Origin: Callorhinus ursinus
Taxonomy: Eukaryota; Chordata; Mammalia; Carnivora; Otariidae
Direction: 5' to 3'
DNA: 64,000 bases
NCBI RefSeq assembly: GCF_003265705.1
Contig: NW_020312785.1
Coordinates: 22,378,594 to 22,442,593 of the forward strand
Shown in pieces: positions 1-12,400 of the stretch. Positions within the stretch are counted from its first letter, which is position 1, and each line of letters starts with the position of its first letter. The position numbers and the translations under genes are program-made. The notes under the pieces are model-generated. The model saw only the letters and a program-made list of their open reading frames with translations. It made no database searches and was not told where the DNA came from.

Positions 1-2189
1 CATCTGACAATGCTTTGTCTACAGATCAATGTGTATATGCAGCGTAGACCAGTTAAGAATGAAACAGGGTGGGAAAGGTCATGAAAGAAATAGTATCCTA
101 GATTACTGGAAACCATGAAATGAACACATCTTTGAACACATCTTAAAAGTTTATCTGACAGGTGTTAATAAAGGAATTCAGTAGACTTACTGGGCAAAAA
201 ATTCATAATGTGAATATCTAATGACTAAAATACTGTACCACCATCTACTTTGAAGAAATTAAGACTTCTTAATTAAGAATGAATTGATAGTGTATTTGTG
301 ACATGAAGTCATGATGTGAACCCAGTCCTCCTCTCATTTTACCATTTGGGGAATCTTTGCTGTTCAAAACCTGTTCCCAGTTCCCTCTATCAAACACTTG
401 TACTCAAATGTCCTCAAGTCTAGAATTCTCTGACACCTCCCTCTAGGCCTTACTTTAGATCCTAATGGTTGACCTGTATAATCCTCTGGGAACCAAAGGT
501 TGTGTTTACCTTTTGGTCTTTTCCAGGTTCTTTTAGAATAGGCATACATTCTTTCAGCCTGACAGCAGAATTTAATATGAAACATAAAATGCCATATTAT
601 TCAATACATCTCTTGTGTCTTTCATGATATTTTGGTACCATCAAGTTGACCCCTTCCCAAGCAGAACCATTTATTTAGTTTATAATCTGATTAGCTCTTT
701 ATAGACTTTCTGCTTTTGAATATTGATTCATTTCCTTAAAATATCTTTCTTTCTTACTTTAAACATATGTATTAAGCTCATATTATGACTTTGGATTTAA
801 TTCTCCAATTAAAATTTATCTTACAGCTATGCTTGTTCTTAGAGAGCTGAATGTGTGTGATTTGTAACGCAGGTGCTTCTTAGGTTCTCCAATCCATGTT
901 TTATATTACCTTAAGATTTTCTCAAGTTTCAGATTTTTAAAAATCCAATATATCAAGCTGGGCTGGTAAAAGGTTGAGAGGTGGAAGAAATCTTTTTTAG
1001 CATAATAATAAAGTATTATTTCATCAGATGCTAAATTTCTTCCCTGTGGAATAAAATGTAATATGCTATAGTAAAATATATGCATATGCAAAAAATGCTC
1101 TTTGCATAGTTTTAACCACCATATTATAGAACTAGAGAAGGCTAATTGCAACATTATATCTATGGGGAAAAAATAGCCTACTACATCATTTCTTTTTTCC
1201 CCCTATCTGCAGTTTTTATTTTCTGGGACTTACTATTTTAAGAAAAAAACTAAGTGTCATTCTGTATCAACACTGGTACTTTAAGAATAAAGATATTCTA
1301 TTTTATCAATTATTGAAGTTAGCATATCTTTGGGGATTTTTGAGGATTCTAATAGAGTCAGATGTGAACTTATGAGATGGTACAAAAAGAAAATAGAATC
1401 TAATTTATGTGTAGCAATACTGGATTTTAGAATAAAGTAATATAAAAAATAATCAGAATGTTGTCTTCCAAAAAGTATATGCAATTTGGCATTTTCTTAT
1501 TTTGATGTTAGCTTTGTTATTCAAGCCAGTTTTAATGGTTGTTTTGATTTAAAACCTAAGGAATAAGGACAAAAATACTCCCCAAAACTGAAGAGCAACC
1601 ACAACAAACAACTATAATAATGTATGTCCAGAGGAAATACCTGTCAACTCTAGGAAGCGATAGCTATGAGTAATGCATAGTGCATGTTCATTCGCATTGT
1701 TTATGCAACTAGTATTACCATTAAGAAGTGTGATTTTTCTATACTAGTGATCCTTGGACAATCATATACATAATTTTCTACTTTTACATTCCTTCTAGCT
1801 CAGGTCTAAAGGAATATTAACACATATATGCGAGAAAATATGTTCCTGAATACCTTGCATAACTCAAATTTTCTGTCCCTCACAATTCACCAAGGATGAT
1901 AGATTTTTGCTTTTACCTATTCAAGTGGACCCACCCTGTGGTTATAGCATAAATCCAGCTCACCAATAAGTTGGCCTGTCAGCATTGAAATTCTTTGAAT
2001 AATTGACAAATTATTGTTTTTTATTTGACTTCTGAAATTTTGTTCATAATATAAGGATTAATTTTTTTATTTGATTCCATTTCAAATAAACTCAAAATGC
2101 TACTGCACACTATTTCCCTTCATCTGATAAAACTTGTGCTCTAGAACTGAAATTATAATGTGACTAGGGTCTTATATTTGGATTTAAAA
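1..2189. other. AT-rich intronic stretch, nothing recognised
   Basis: No repeat family, ORF with support or RNA gene was recognised here. The short open frames (for example 364-585 and 906-1154 on the minus strand) have no codon or homology support. Confidence 0.5.
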
Positions 2190-2202
2190 AGAAGTAGTGG
2201 TT

Positions 2203-2650
2203 TCTCAGAGTCCATAGTCTCTGATGGTTCGTCTCCCCCTCCGATTTCCTCCCCTTCATTCTTCCCTTCCTGCTATCTTCTTCTTCTTCTTTTTTTTTTT
2301 TAACATATAATGTATTATTTGTTTCAGAGGTACAGGTCTGTGATTCAACAGTCTTACACAATTCACAGCGCTCACCATAGCACATACCCTCTCCAATGTC
2401 TATCACCCAGCCACCCCATCCCTCCTACCCCCAACCACTCAAGAAACCAACTGTGAGGGTTCTAGAGGGGAGGGGGGTGGGGGGATGGGTTAGCCTGGTG
2501 ATGGGTATTAAAGAGGGCACGTACTGCATGGAGCCCTGGGTGTTATACACAAACAATGATTCATGGAACACCACATCAAAAAACTAATGATGTAATGTAT
2601 GGTGATGAACATAAAAATAATAAATAAATAAATTTAAAAAATAAGTAAAT
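2203..2650 (+). mobile_element. Truncated LINE-1 3' end with 5' inversion (twin priming)
   Basis: The left part (about 2203-2440) is carnivore L1 3' UTR in minus orientation. The right part (about 2441-2650) continues the same L1 3' UTR in plus orientation and ends in an A/T-rich tail after the motif ACTAATGATGTAATGTATGG. In L1 coordinates the two parts are adjacent, so the 5' portion is inverted with essentially no loss. A 13-bp target duplication with one mismatch flanks it: AGAAGTAGTGGTT at 2190-2202 and AGAAGTAATGGTT at 2651-2663. This is the signature of twin priming during target-primed reverse transcription. Non-coding. Confidence 0.85.
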
Positions 2651-3243
2651 AGAAGTAATGGTTATTATTATCTTATAAACAAAAATACATCATAATCACT
2701 AATAGTTTAGTTTTTATGAGTTAGAAAAAGAAACACATGGTTTTAAGTACCTCCTAAGAAAGCATCTAATTTTAGTTTATTTCTTTCGTTCTTATACTTT
2801 CATTAAAAACATATTTGCATAGAACTGGAGAATGTCTAAGCTTTCTATGTGAAATGGAACTAGAAAAATTCCTTTATTAATTATATCATCTATCACAACC
2901 TTGCTGATAGATGAGGGAATTTGACACTGTTTTCACAGTCTAGCATAGAAAATGGCTGAGTTTTTATTTGGTAATTACCTACTCACTCAAAATTCCTCCC
3001 GGAAAATCAAAGAAAGTCTCTTTTGAAAATGTCCAAAATGAAATATGGCAGCCTTCTGTGAACACACTGTGTTCTCTGACCAATCTATTTTTGATCTGAG
3101 TATTGGACATCAGAAATTCTATCGGTTGGAAGCCAAGAGAGTATGGTATGCAAAACTAGGATAGTAAATAAAATGTACCAATATGGTAATGAAAATCTAT
3201 GCCTTGTAGTGACTTAAATCATTTTTAAGACTTAGGTTATCTT

Positions 3244-3430
3244 GGGATGCCTGGGTGGCGCAGCTGGTTAAGCATCTGCCTTCAGCTCAGGTCATGATCT
3301 CAGGGTCCTGGGATCCAGTCCCACATCCGGTTCCTTGCTCAGCCTGCTTCTCCCTCTCCCACGGCCTGCCACTCCCTCTGCTTTTTGTTCTCTCTCCCTC
3401 TTACAAATAAATAAAATCTTAAAAAAAAAA
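3244..3430 (+). mobile_element. CAN SINE (SINEC), full length
   Basis: tRNA-derived carnivore SINE. Its head GGGATGCCTGGGTGGCGCAG is closer to the dog-type head than the other copies. It has a CT-rich middle and an AAATAAATAAAATCTT tail followed by poly(A). The 17-bp target duplications at 3227-3243 and 3431-3447 match at 13 of 17 positions, so it is an older insertion. Confidence 0.92.
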
Positions 3431-3896
3431 AAGACTCGGGTTGTCTCAGACATTATGTCTGGGAGATTTGCACTGTCTTACAGTACCCATTTTTCTTTGG
3501 TATGCACTCAGCTTCATATACAAAGTTCTCAGCTTCCGCAGCCTTGATTGGTCTGGAAAATGCAAGCTTGCCCTCACTCATGCTTTCTCTCTCTCCCTTT
3601 CTTTCTGTATGTATCAGTGCTGACCTCTGAGGTGGCGGAGGAAATGGCAATAGTGACAACATGATGGACAAGCAAGACTAGCAATTGTCCAAATCGCTGC
3701 CCACCTGGACTGATTTCTTAGCATTTCAGACCTGACACTGAGTTTTCTCAGAAATTAAATCGATATAAAATATATGTAGGGAGAGAGTGCACATATATGA
3801 TGTGTGAATGAGCACCCTTACTTTGCTAGAACATTTAAGGCTATTTAGGCTGAAATGTATGTACCTGAAAAGGCATATATACCAAAGGAAAGGGAA

Positions 3897-3920
3897 CACA
3901 CACACACACACACACACACA
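3897..3920. repeat. (CA)n microsatellite
   Basis: About 12 uninterrupted CA units, immediately upstream of the MER2 element. Confidence 0.9.
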
Positions 3921-3941
3921 CATTTGATATTATGTATATTA

Positions 3942-4273
3942 CACTTGACCCTTGAACAACACAGGTTTGAACTGTGTGGGTCCATTTATAGGCAGATTTT
4001 TTTCAGTAAATACAGTGCAGTACTGTAAAAGTATTTTCTCTCCCGTATGATTTTCTCAATAACATTTTCTTTTCTCTAGCTTACTCTATTGTAAGAATAC
4101 AGTGTATAATACATTTACAAAATCTGTATTGACTGTTTATGTTATTGGTAGGGTTTCCAGTCAACAGTAGGCTATTAGTAGTTAGGTTTCTGAGAGGTCA
4201 AAAGTTACAGGTGGATTTTCATCTGCCTTGAGAATCAGTGCCACCAAACCTCATGTTGTTCAAGGGTCAACTA
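3942..4273 (+). mobile_element. MER2 non-autonomous Tigger DNA transposon
   Basis: Terminal inverted repeats are visible: TTGACCCTTGAACAACAC at the left and its complement GTTGTTCAAGGGTCAA at the right. The element is about 330 bp between TA dinucleotides, as expected for Tc1/mariner-type (Tigger) insertion. The interior (AATACAGTGCAGTACTGTAA, AACAGTAGGCTATTAGTAG) matches my memory of the mammalian MER2 consensus. It has no coding capacity. Confidence 0.85.
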
Positions 4274-4396
4274 TATATATATATATACACACATATATAT
4301 GTATATAACTATACATATATACATATATGTGTGTGTGTGTAGTTATATACATAACTATATGTGTATATATATATATATATACACATATATAATTAA
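4272..4396. repeat. Palindromic (TA)n/(TATG)n microsatellite
   Basis: An alternating purine-pyrimidine tract of TA, CA and TG units starts at the right TA of MER2. Its left arm (TACACACATATATATG, then TATATAACT) is mirrored by a right arm (AGTTATATACAT, then ATATGTGTATA). The result is an imperfect inverted repeat that could extrude a cruciform or slip during replication. Confidence 0.8.
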
Positions 4397-5613
4397 ATAG
4401 ACATTAAAAATAAATGATATTATGTATGTGCTTAGCCACTAGCCATAAGAAAATGGGACAACAGACCAGTTTGACCCATAGGCTGTTATTGGCAGACCCC
4501 TCTGCTAAACTATACTTTAAGTACAAAAACCAAATAAGAGATAACTTTTTTGTGTGTATGTGGTGGTTGAGTTACTAAATAACTATCCTAGGAAACTGAA
4601 TAACTCATATTGACTTTATAAGAATTGAAATACTTTCTCGAAGTAGTATTACATATATAGATATCAAATAGGTAGTATTCTATATTATTAATGTCACTTA
4701 AAATAAAAACATACTTAGTTCAGGGAAAGGCAAAAATTATAAGCATAACTGGGGAGGACATTATTATATCTATATTATAATGATATATTAAGTTTTACAA
4801 TTACCATCAGCTTCGGCAGTTAATTTTCTCAATGTTAATCAAATAGAATATTTACCATTATCAATTAGCCATTAAACCAATAGCAAAAAATGAATGATAT
4901 CTAGTAAGTCATTAAGAAGCAATTAATGTCTTAAAATTTCCAGACTCTGGACTCATAGCTTTATTGAAATCGCGCTCTGTTTATCTGCTTTGTTCGGGAT
5001 TTGAACATGATGATCAATGACATATGTTAAAATATGAGGAATATGCCATTTTTAAAAGGGAATAATCTGATGATTTTTCCATTGCATTGAATCTGTATTT
5101 TATCGAGCTCTGTAGTTTTGTGGCCTCTTATCATATGAATTAGTAATTTGATATCTATATTCACACTGAAAAAGATGGACTACATTTTTCTCTTCCTCTG
5201 TCTTTTGGCATATGCTGAAATAAATCCTTATGGTGTTCAGGGTAGAACAGAACAAGATCCACAGAAAAAAAATGTCTTCTTTAAGCCAGAAGGCGTGTTC
5301 CTTGCATTAATGCAATTCCGGAGAAGACATCATCTTGATTATCCCCAGTGGGGACTGCAAGGCAACACTCTAAAGGATGTCAATCAGTTGTGAAAATTCC
5401 ATTTCCTTCAACATTGTCTGTTTCTTTTTTCCCTCTCTTATTTTTCTCTCATTTCCAGTCAACAGTAGGTTATTAGTAGCCTCTGTTTCTTCTTCTTCTT
5501 TCCTCTTCTTCTTCTCGTCTTTCCTAGAAAAGCATTTTGAACAGAACATTTCACACTCTAACATGTGGTAGGTCTCTTCTAGATTGATACCTTCATACAT
5601 ATAATACCTTGTT
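4397..5613. other. Intron, no feature recognised except a weak ORF
   Basis: AT-rich unique sequence. It contains an 81-codon open frame at 5148-5393 (discussed in findings) and, at 5452-5479, a 28-nt match to the interior of the MER2 element 1.3 kb upstream. Confidence 0.45.
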
Positions 5614-5628
5614 CTCTAAATGGCTTTT

Positions 5629-5701
5629 TTCTTCAGCTTTATTGAAGTATCGGCAAATAAAACTATAAGGTATTTAAAGTGTAACATGATGATCTGTTAT
5701 A
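5629..5701 (-). mobile_element. Very short 5'-truncated L1 3' end
   Basis: A 73-bp insert is flanked by a perfect 15-bp direct repeat, CTCTAAATGGCTTTT, at 5614-5628 and 5702-5716. The insert begins with T-rich sequence and then CAGCTTTATTGAAGTAT, resembling the 3' end of an older mammalian L1 in minus orientation. The target duplication and tail orientation fit a severely truncated LINE insertion. The family name is uncertain. Confidence 0.6.
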
Positions 5702-5716
5702 CTCTAAATGGCTTTT

Positions 5717-8486
5717 AACCAAGTTAAGCACTGGGTCCTTGGGCAGCAGGCAGCAAAATAGTGTTTACAGAATAAATGATGTAACAGAAAAATATGCACA
5801 TGCAATTAATTTTTTACTTAAACTATAGTTTTAAAATCATAAGGTATTTATTTTATAAGGATTCAATATGAGAGACAAAGAACTTACATGTAGCTAAAAT
5901 GCACAAGTTGTTTCCATTTATGTTAGCCTAATATATGTTTGCTATAACAATGAAAGATAGTTCAATAAAATGGCCATTGCTCATACTATTTCCTTTCTTG
6001 TGGTGCACTTTACCTGGGTTTTACACATGATACACTTTTACATCATTTGCTCAATAAAAAAGCCTAATTTTTTATATAGACGGCTATGATGTACTTAACT
6101 GAATCTGGAACTTTGTGCCTGTAATTGCTTTCATATGCCATTTTACATCTTTCTTTGTATTGAATGGCAAAATTCATTGATGACTTGGGAGTCTTTTGAT
6201 CTAAATAAAAATTAAATTGCAGCAATGCCTATTGACTATTTTTCAAATAAATATAATAATGTTGCATTTACAGTAATAAAGAATTCTTTTTTATAATGAG
6301 TTGTGCATATGGTTTTAGTAGTTACAATATACACTGACTATCTCAGGCAGTATATATGGGTCATGGCATGATAAATTGAAGGTGTTTTAAAATTTTCGTT
6401 CTATTCAAAGTAATATGAACTATCAAAGAATAAATTCACTGTATTTATAGTGTAGCAACACTTGATAGTTTCTCATGGTCTCTCCTTGGATAAAATGTCT
6501 TAAAATTTCCCTAAATCCCATTACTTATGTGAAAGCCCAATTTTATCTGTCTGTTGATTCTTACATGGACAGAAGGAAAGTCACGGCCTAAAGTCCAGTC
6601 TTTGATATTGATCAGTTTTTGCTAGGTCCCTTTTCTCTTTCCGCTGTTGCTAATTAACCTGGTTCTAGAAACTCCCTCTCCCGAAATATCTGGCGGGGGG
6701 GAGGGGGGGGGGGGGGGCAAAGATGAGAGGGAAGGCTCTTGCACTGAGAACTCAGATCTAGGAAGAGCCCTAAGTCAGCCTTCTTTTCTTCCTGGTGTCC
6801 CTTTTTTTTCCTTTTCTTGCCCTAAGTCTCTGTGTAATTCTTTCTGACAAAGGGTTTTTACTAAGTCTGGAAAGTCAATGTCTAAGGGAGAAGATACCAG
6901 TGAGAAGTGTAGAGTAGTGAGTAGAGTATAGTTCTACATGTCACCTCCTCCTTGTGAGCATTTCCTCTTTCATTTTGGGGCTTGGCCTCATGTGACCTTC
7001 ATTGTCCAACTGTTTTTTGTTTTGTTTTGTTTTGTTTAAATGGAGAAGCTGTTTGCTGTTTCTCTTCACTGTATTCTTTAATTTAATCGAAGAAACATGT
7101 TTTGAAGTCTGCTGTGCAAAACATGTAATGTGTTCAAAAGAATGACAGGAATATGTATATGTGTATTTTTATGTATGTATGTATATTGCAAAAAATAATA
7201 TGTAGTAAAAATAAGGTAACAATCGTTATGTTAGAAATACCAACACTTCTTACTTAACATTGTTGTAAAACAGTACTCAAAAAGCATTTTGGGAAGGTTA
7301 AAAATAAGATATAAGAGGAAAATATGCATCTCCATGTCTGAATTTAAACAAGGAAAGAATTCCTTTATACACTGAATTGCACAGCATGAGAAATCAGTAT
7401 TCCAAAAGACATCTGTAGAGTGAGGCCTTTGAGATCAAACTGAAGAAAAATGATCACCCAGAGTAAAATTTACAAGATAAATGTCTTTGGCTGAGGTTCT
7501 CAAAGTGACTTTTTTGCCTCTGGTAGACAACAAACTGCTAGTTTCTAAACTTTAAAAATCAATTTTGGGGAATAAACTTAAAGGTACTGGAAGAATGCTA
7601 TCTTAAGCTATTATTCTTGGCAATTCAAAGAAAACACAAATTTAGAAGGATCATTTTGCTGAGGTTTATCCACACTTTGTTTACAGAGTAAGAAAAGCTT
7701 TAAAGCATTTTAAACTTGAATTTGCTTTTTTCCCCCTAAGTTTAAACACAAAACATTTTAGAATTGATTTCTAAGTATTAGTTAAAATGTAAGAGTAATA
7801 TAAAATTTACAATCATGAATTATTGCATGCTCCTATGTCCGGTTCAAAAGCGGAGTATAGTCATTATATTATACAAGACCGTTCTGTTATGTAAGAGGTA
7901 ACCCTGTATAATTCAACAGCATTTAAAGAGATGTCATGATTATAAAAGTCTGAGGATAAACATCTAAAACTGATGAATATTCACATAGTCTATGGTATAA
8001 TTTCATGTTGGCGTGACTAATGTTCTATCTTTTGGTATTAATCAAATAACTATAGCACTGTGACATGCCCTACCCCACATAGCATGTGCCCCTAGGCGTC
8101 AACTGGCCCTAACAGAGTTTATGTGTATAGTGTTCTCATTTGCAACATTTTACAACTCAATAAGCTTCATTTTTATTTTCTGACAAGTGAACAAGCTTTC
8201 AGTAAAAAATCACAAAACCTAGTAAGTCTAAGCCTTCTGGTCCAAGATCAGTGGTAATGTAATGTATGTGAACATCCTATATAAAGTGTCTGGAATGATT
8301 AGGCAAACTTTACAATGCTATATAAATATTAGTAATAATCAGCACTTTAACTTTGCATTCAGTGCTTAGGAAGACTTTGAGTTCAAACTCTGAATGAAGT
8401 TAGTTAAATTGACAGCACGTTTGGTAGATTCAAAATATAGTATACCTTAGTGCATGTTACTTTTTATTATATTTAAAGATAGCAAG
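5717..8486. other. Intron without recognised genes
   Basis: AT-rich. It contains the G-run at 6695-6717, a short (TTTTG)n tract near 7012-7036 and a short (TATG)n tract near 7170-7190. The stretch 8270-8340 weakly resembles a MIR 3' part. Nothing else was recognised. Confidence 0.5.
6695..6717 (+). repeat. Poly(G) tract, possible G-quadruplex
   Basis: Seven Gs, one A, then fifteen Gs, in an otherwise AT-rich intron. The G strand is the ROBO2 sense strand, so the pre-mRNA could also fold into a G-quadruplex. The length is prone to sequencing and assembly error. Confidence 0.85.
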
Positions 8487-8498
8487 AAGCCAACTTTA

Positions 8499-8696
8499 TT
8501 TTTAAAAGATTTTATTTATTTATTTATTTATTTATTTGAGAGAGAGAGATAGAAACTGGGGGGAGGGAGAGGGACAAGCAGACCCCATGCTGTATGTGGG
8601 GCCCCATGCAGGGCTCCATCCCACCACACTGAGATCATGCCCTAAACCAAAACCAAGAGTCAGATGCCTAATGGACTGAGCCAGCCAGGTGTCCCA
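8499..8696 (-). mobile_element. CAN SINE, minus orientation
   Basis: It reads as an inverted SINE: an AAGATTTTATTTATTTATTT tail, a GA-rich block, and the head complement ending in GAGCCAGCCAGGTGTCCC. Target duplications AAGCCAACTTTA (8487-8498) and AAACCAACTTTA (8697-8708) match at 11 of 12 bases. Confidence 0.92.
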
Positions 8697-9364
8697 AAAC
8701 CAACTTTAAAATGAAATTCGAGTCTAACACGTTTGGATCCCTTAGACACTTTTATGGACTACTAGAGTTTGGTTGGATACAATCAGATGAAAAATACATG
8801 TAAAATCAAAAGTCTTATTGTTGCTTACAATAACATGATAAGTTTATAGAACCATTTCTTACACCTTATGTTTAATAATCTTCAAAACAATATTGTCAGA
8901 TATATAGGATAGGTTGGTTATTATTATGATCCTTTTTTTCAGGATGGGAGATAGAAGAAAAATAAATTCAGTTTGACGTGGATTTTTCCTCCTGGCAAAC
9001 CTTAGATTTCCAAGACCTCATTATCTAAGACCTTGGATGAATGTGGCAGCATCACTTGCATCTTCTGGTGCATAAAATAGTCCATCTCACTCTCGTTGAC
9101 TCAGAGCAGTGCCATTCCACTCAACATTATAACTAGTAAGCTATTGTCAGTACCATGAAGCACCATCTCCAAATAATACTGGAGGATCAATGTATGTGCT
9201 TTTGGAGTTCCTATTTGAGAGGCAGGACACTTCTACTGAAATTGAATTTTACATAATAACAGAACAATTTGAGGAAAAAAAACACATAACCATCTTCATT
9301 TTTCCTCCAAAACATTTCTCTGTCTTTATCAGACACTAATATAAGTAATTTATAATTTAGCATC

Positions 9365-9468
9365 TTTTTTTAAGGTTTTATTTATTTGAGAGCAAGTGAG
9401 TGCGAGCCAGGGTTGTGGAAAGGGAGAGGGAGAGAGAAGAAATCCCAAGGAGACTGAGAACTGAGCCC
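9365..9468 (-). mobile_element. Truncated CAN SINE, minus orientation
   Basis: The tail (TTTTTTTTAAGGTTTTATTT) and GA-rich middle are present, but the tRNA-like head is missing. No clear target duplication was found. Confidence 0.75.
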
Positions 9469-12400
9469 TAATTATTCTCACTTCTTTTCTTCTTCTGGTT
9501 ACTTCTGCATTTATTTCTCATTTATTATTGTCCATACCTTCAACTTTGATTTAAAATTTTCACTTCTACTTTTTCACCATTCCCTTTCAACTTCACATAA
9601 TGTAAATATTCATATCTCTCCTTCTTACACATATATTTGCATAAATTAGGTTAGGTTCATGTTTTTATATATTTTATTAGAAAGACTAACTTCCTAATTA
9701 ACTCAGAGGATGAGGTTTTAAGAGAATACAAACTTTTTATGGTGCTTGGTAGGTTTGAGTATGTAATTATGCACTTGCTCTGATTAGGTGGATATGTATG
9801 TATAAAACTCATATTTTAATGGGTGTACATTAACTCATGTCTCTATGTAAATATTCTCAACAACTCTGTTGAATGTCCTCTTACACTTGTTTCTGCCTGT
9901 TGTCCTTTGATGGGAAATTACACTTTGCTATGTTTAGTTAGTTGAAACGAGCATTTTGATACCCTGAGAAGTTTTAAAGAGGTTGAAATGTTCATGGGAA
10001 TTCTTGATTTGCAGCATTGACTTTTCCACAAACAACAATTGCTGCCTCTACAGTGAAGTCTCTGAGTGAATCAGACATAAAATCCTATAGGGGGAAAAAA
10101 AGGTGTCAATTACTGCAAAGAGCACATCTGTTGTTCTCGGGCTTTGGGAATTAGGAAAGACTTTTATTTACATTGTGTAATGTATGGAGGAAGAGCCCGG
10201 GTTTCATAGCTGGTTAGTTAGTAGTATCTCGAGTTAGGAGTTGTCAGCAGAATTGTCACCAGTGTTTGCAGTGTCAGGAGGCATCCTTTCTAATTGCTGT
10301 GACTGAATCAGGAGGGCCCACATGTCTGCAGGGCTGTGCTTTTCAGTTCCAAAACCTGAGCTGGTTTGGAACCATTCTCCTTCTTTAAGTGGCATAATGC
10401 CCTTTTTTGGCAAATAAAAATCAGTACGTGATTGATGCGCCACACCAGTTTGGTGACATCTCCTGCTGTATCACTGACATATTTTGCTCTTTCCTTAGAT
10501 ACAGCCTTTCCAAGGACTCAGATAATGCAGTGTCTTAGGGGAATGACTGACATGAAAGCAGAAAGCCTCTGGCATCATCAGCCACTTTGTGCTAATAGTG
10601 GAAAGATACATTTTAAAAAATGCAATTCTTTTTTTTTTTAATTTCAGGAAAAATATTTTGGAAGTAAGGCTATGTCAGGATTGCTAACAGCCAGGTGAAC
10701 AAATAGAATATTCAATAGTTGTCATACATCTCTAAGTTGATTGGATAGAAGTTAAAATGAACAAACAAAAAACTTATTTGGAATAATAAGAACATGTTCA
10801 CTGCCCTCAAAAGATGCCCTCCCCTCAGTAATTACATATACTTTTTTATACTCTCACCCTTAAATAGCCGTACAAAAATGATCATATATGCTAGCTAAAA
10901 GTGACTTTTGACCAAAACTCATAAAATGAAATAAAAGAAGACTCTTGCAATAGTAAATAATCCTGTAAAACAAGGTTAGGGATTTTAGAAGTTCGTCCAC
11001 AAAGTCTCTCAGTAAGGAAAATGCACCATTTAAATACAGACGTAAGCTTAACTTGTAACTGTGAAAGCTAGAATTTCCATGGTAGTTTCTTAGAAAGAAA
11101 GATGTATAAAGTTGTGTTTTTGTTTAATCCATTGTCAGAGAATAAAAAAGTAACAGTTGCTTTCCAACAATTTTAAAGTGTGTTTTTGCAAATTTTAAGA
11201 TAGCAAGACTTAGCTTTTCTTTGAAATATAAACCATATTTTAGAAACTATATCTAATACACTGCATAGGTGAAATAATTACCGAGGATGACAGGTAGTAA
11301 TTGGGTCTGTAACTCCAATTACCCTGAGGCATTGACTCATTTAGACTTATGCCTTTATTCATCCTGTTTGTGAGATAAGCTTTTCTGTAGAAATGAATCA
11401 AGTAACTTCCCTTGAATTCAAGGATTCCATAACTCTCCTCTCTAGAAAACCAGTGAAAAATCATTGAATTATTTGCTAATTGTTAGCAAAATTTGTATTG
11501 ACTTTTTTTTTCTCTCTCTCTAGCTGATGTTAATAGCATCATACTTCAGGTCATTAAATACTTTTCAGCACCATCTAATTGTCAAAGAATCACTTACTAA
11601 GACAAAATTGTGGACATCAAAGCCACACACACACGTGCATACAAACACAAAGAAAATGATGACACAGGCAGTTAATATTCTCTTCACCTCATCTGGTAAT
11701 ATTTCACAGTGGATATTACATGATTGGAAACCAATAATGATTCTAAACAGTATTAAAACTGCTATATCACCAAACTCTAGCCACACCTGATTTAACTACT
11801 GGACACTTATTAATTTTTCATCACACCCCAGTGCTGCTACTACAAAAAAAGCACAACACAAAATAAGCATATGTCCAAATTTGTGCATTATGCTGTCACA
11901 TCCTTTGAAGTTTGGTATAAGCATAACTTCTGATTTTCTTTTAAAATCACTTTATGGATGTAAAAATGTGTATTTTTTTACACTGTTCAAATGCTAAGTG
12001 TGGTTTCTAGTAAAACAAAACTATTTCCATGTACTATAATCTCTACAATACATTAGCAGAATGTTTTAAATTAAAGATGCTTGTCAGTTCTCTGCACTGA
12101 TACACAAAATTGTTGCCCAATAAATCTGACTAAATTTAGTGAAATATAGCTATGGAGAAAAAACTAAAACAATCCTTTGGATGCTCACGATAGGCTTTTA
12201 TATGGGAAAAGCTATTCCTCTCATGGCCCTAAATAGTTGTTAAAACCAATGTACCTCATCTTTGACATCTGTTTGAGCAGGATGAATCCATTTTAAATCC
12301 CCAAATCACTTTCACTGTGACAGAATGCAGTAAATGAAACAAAATGGTTTGGGGAAATGAGAAGGCGTAAACAAGCCAATCAGATGTCATTTAATTTCCT

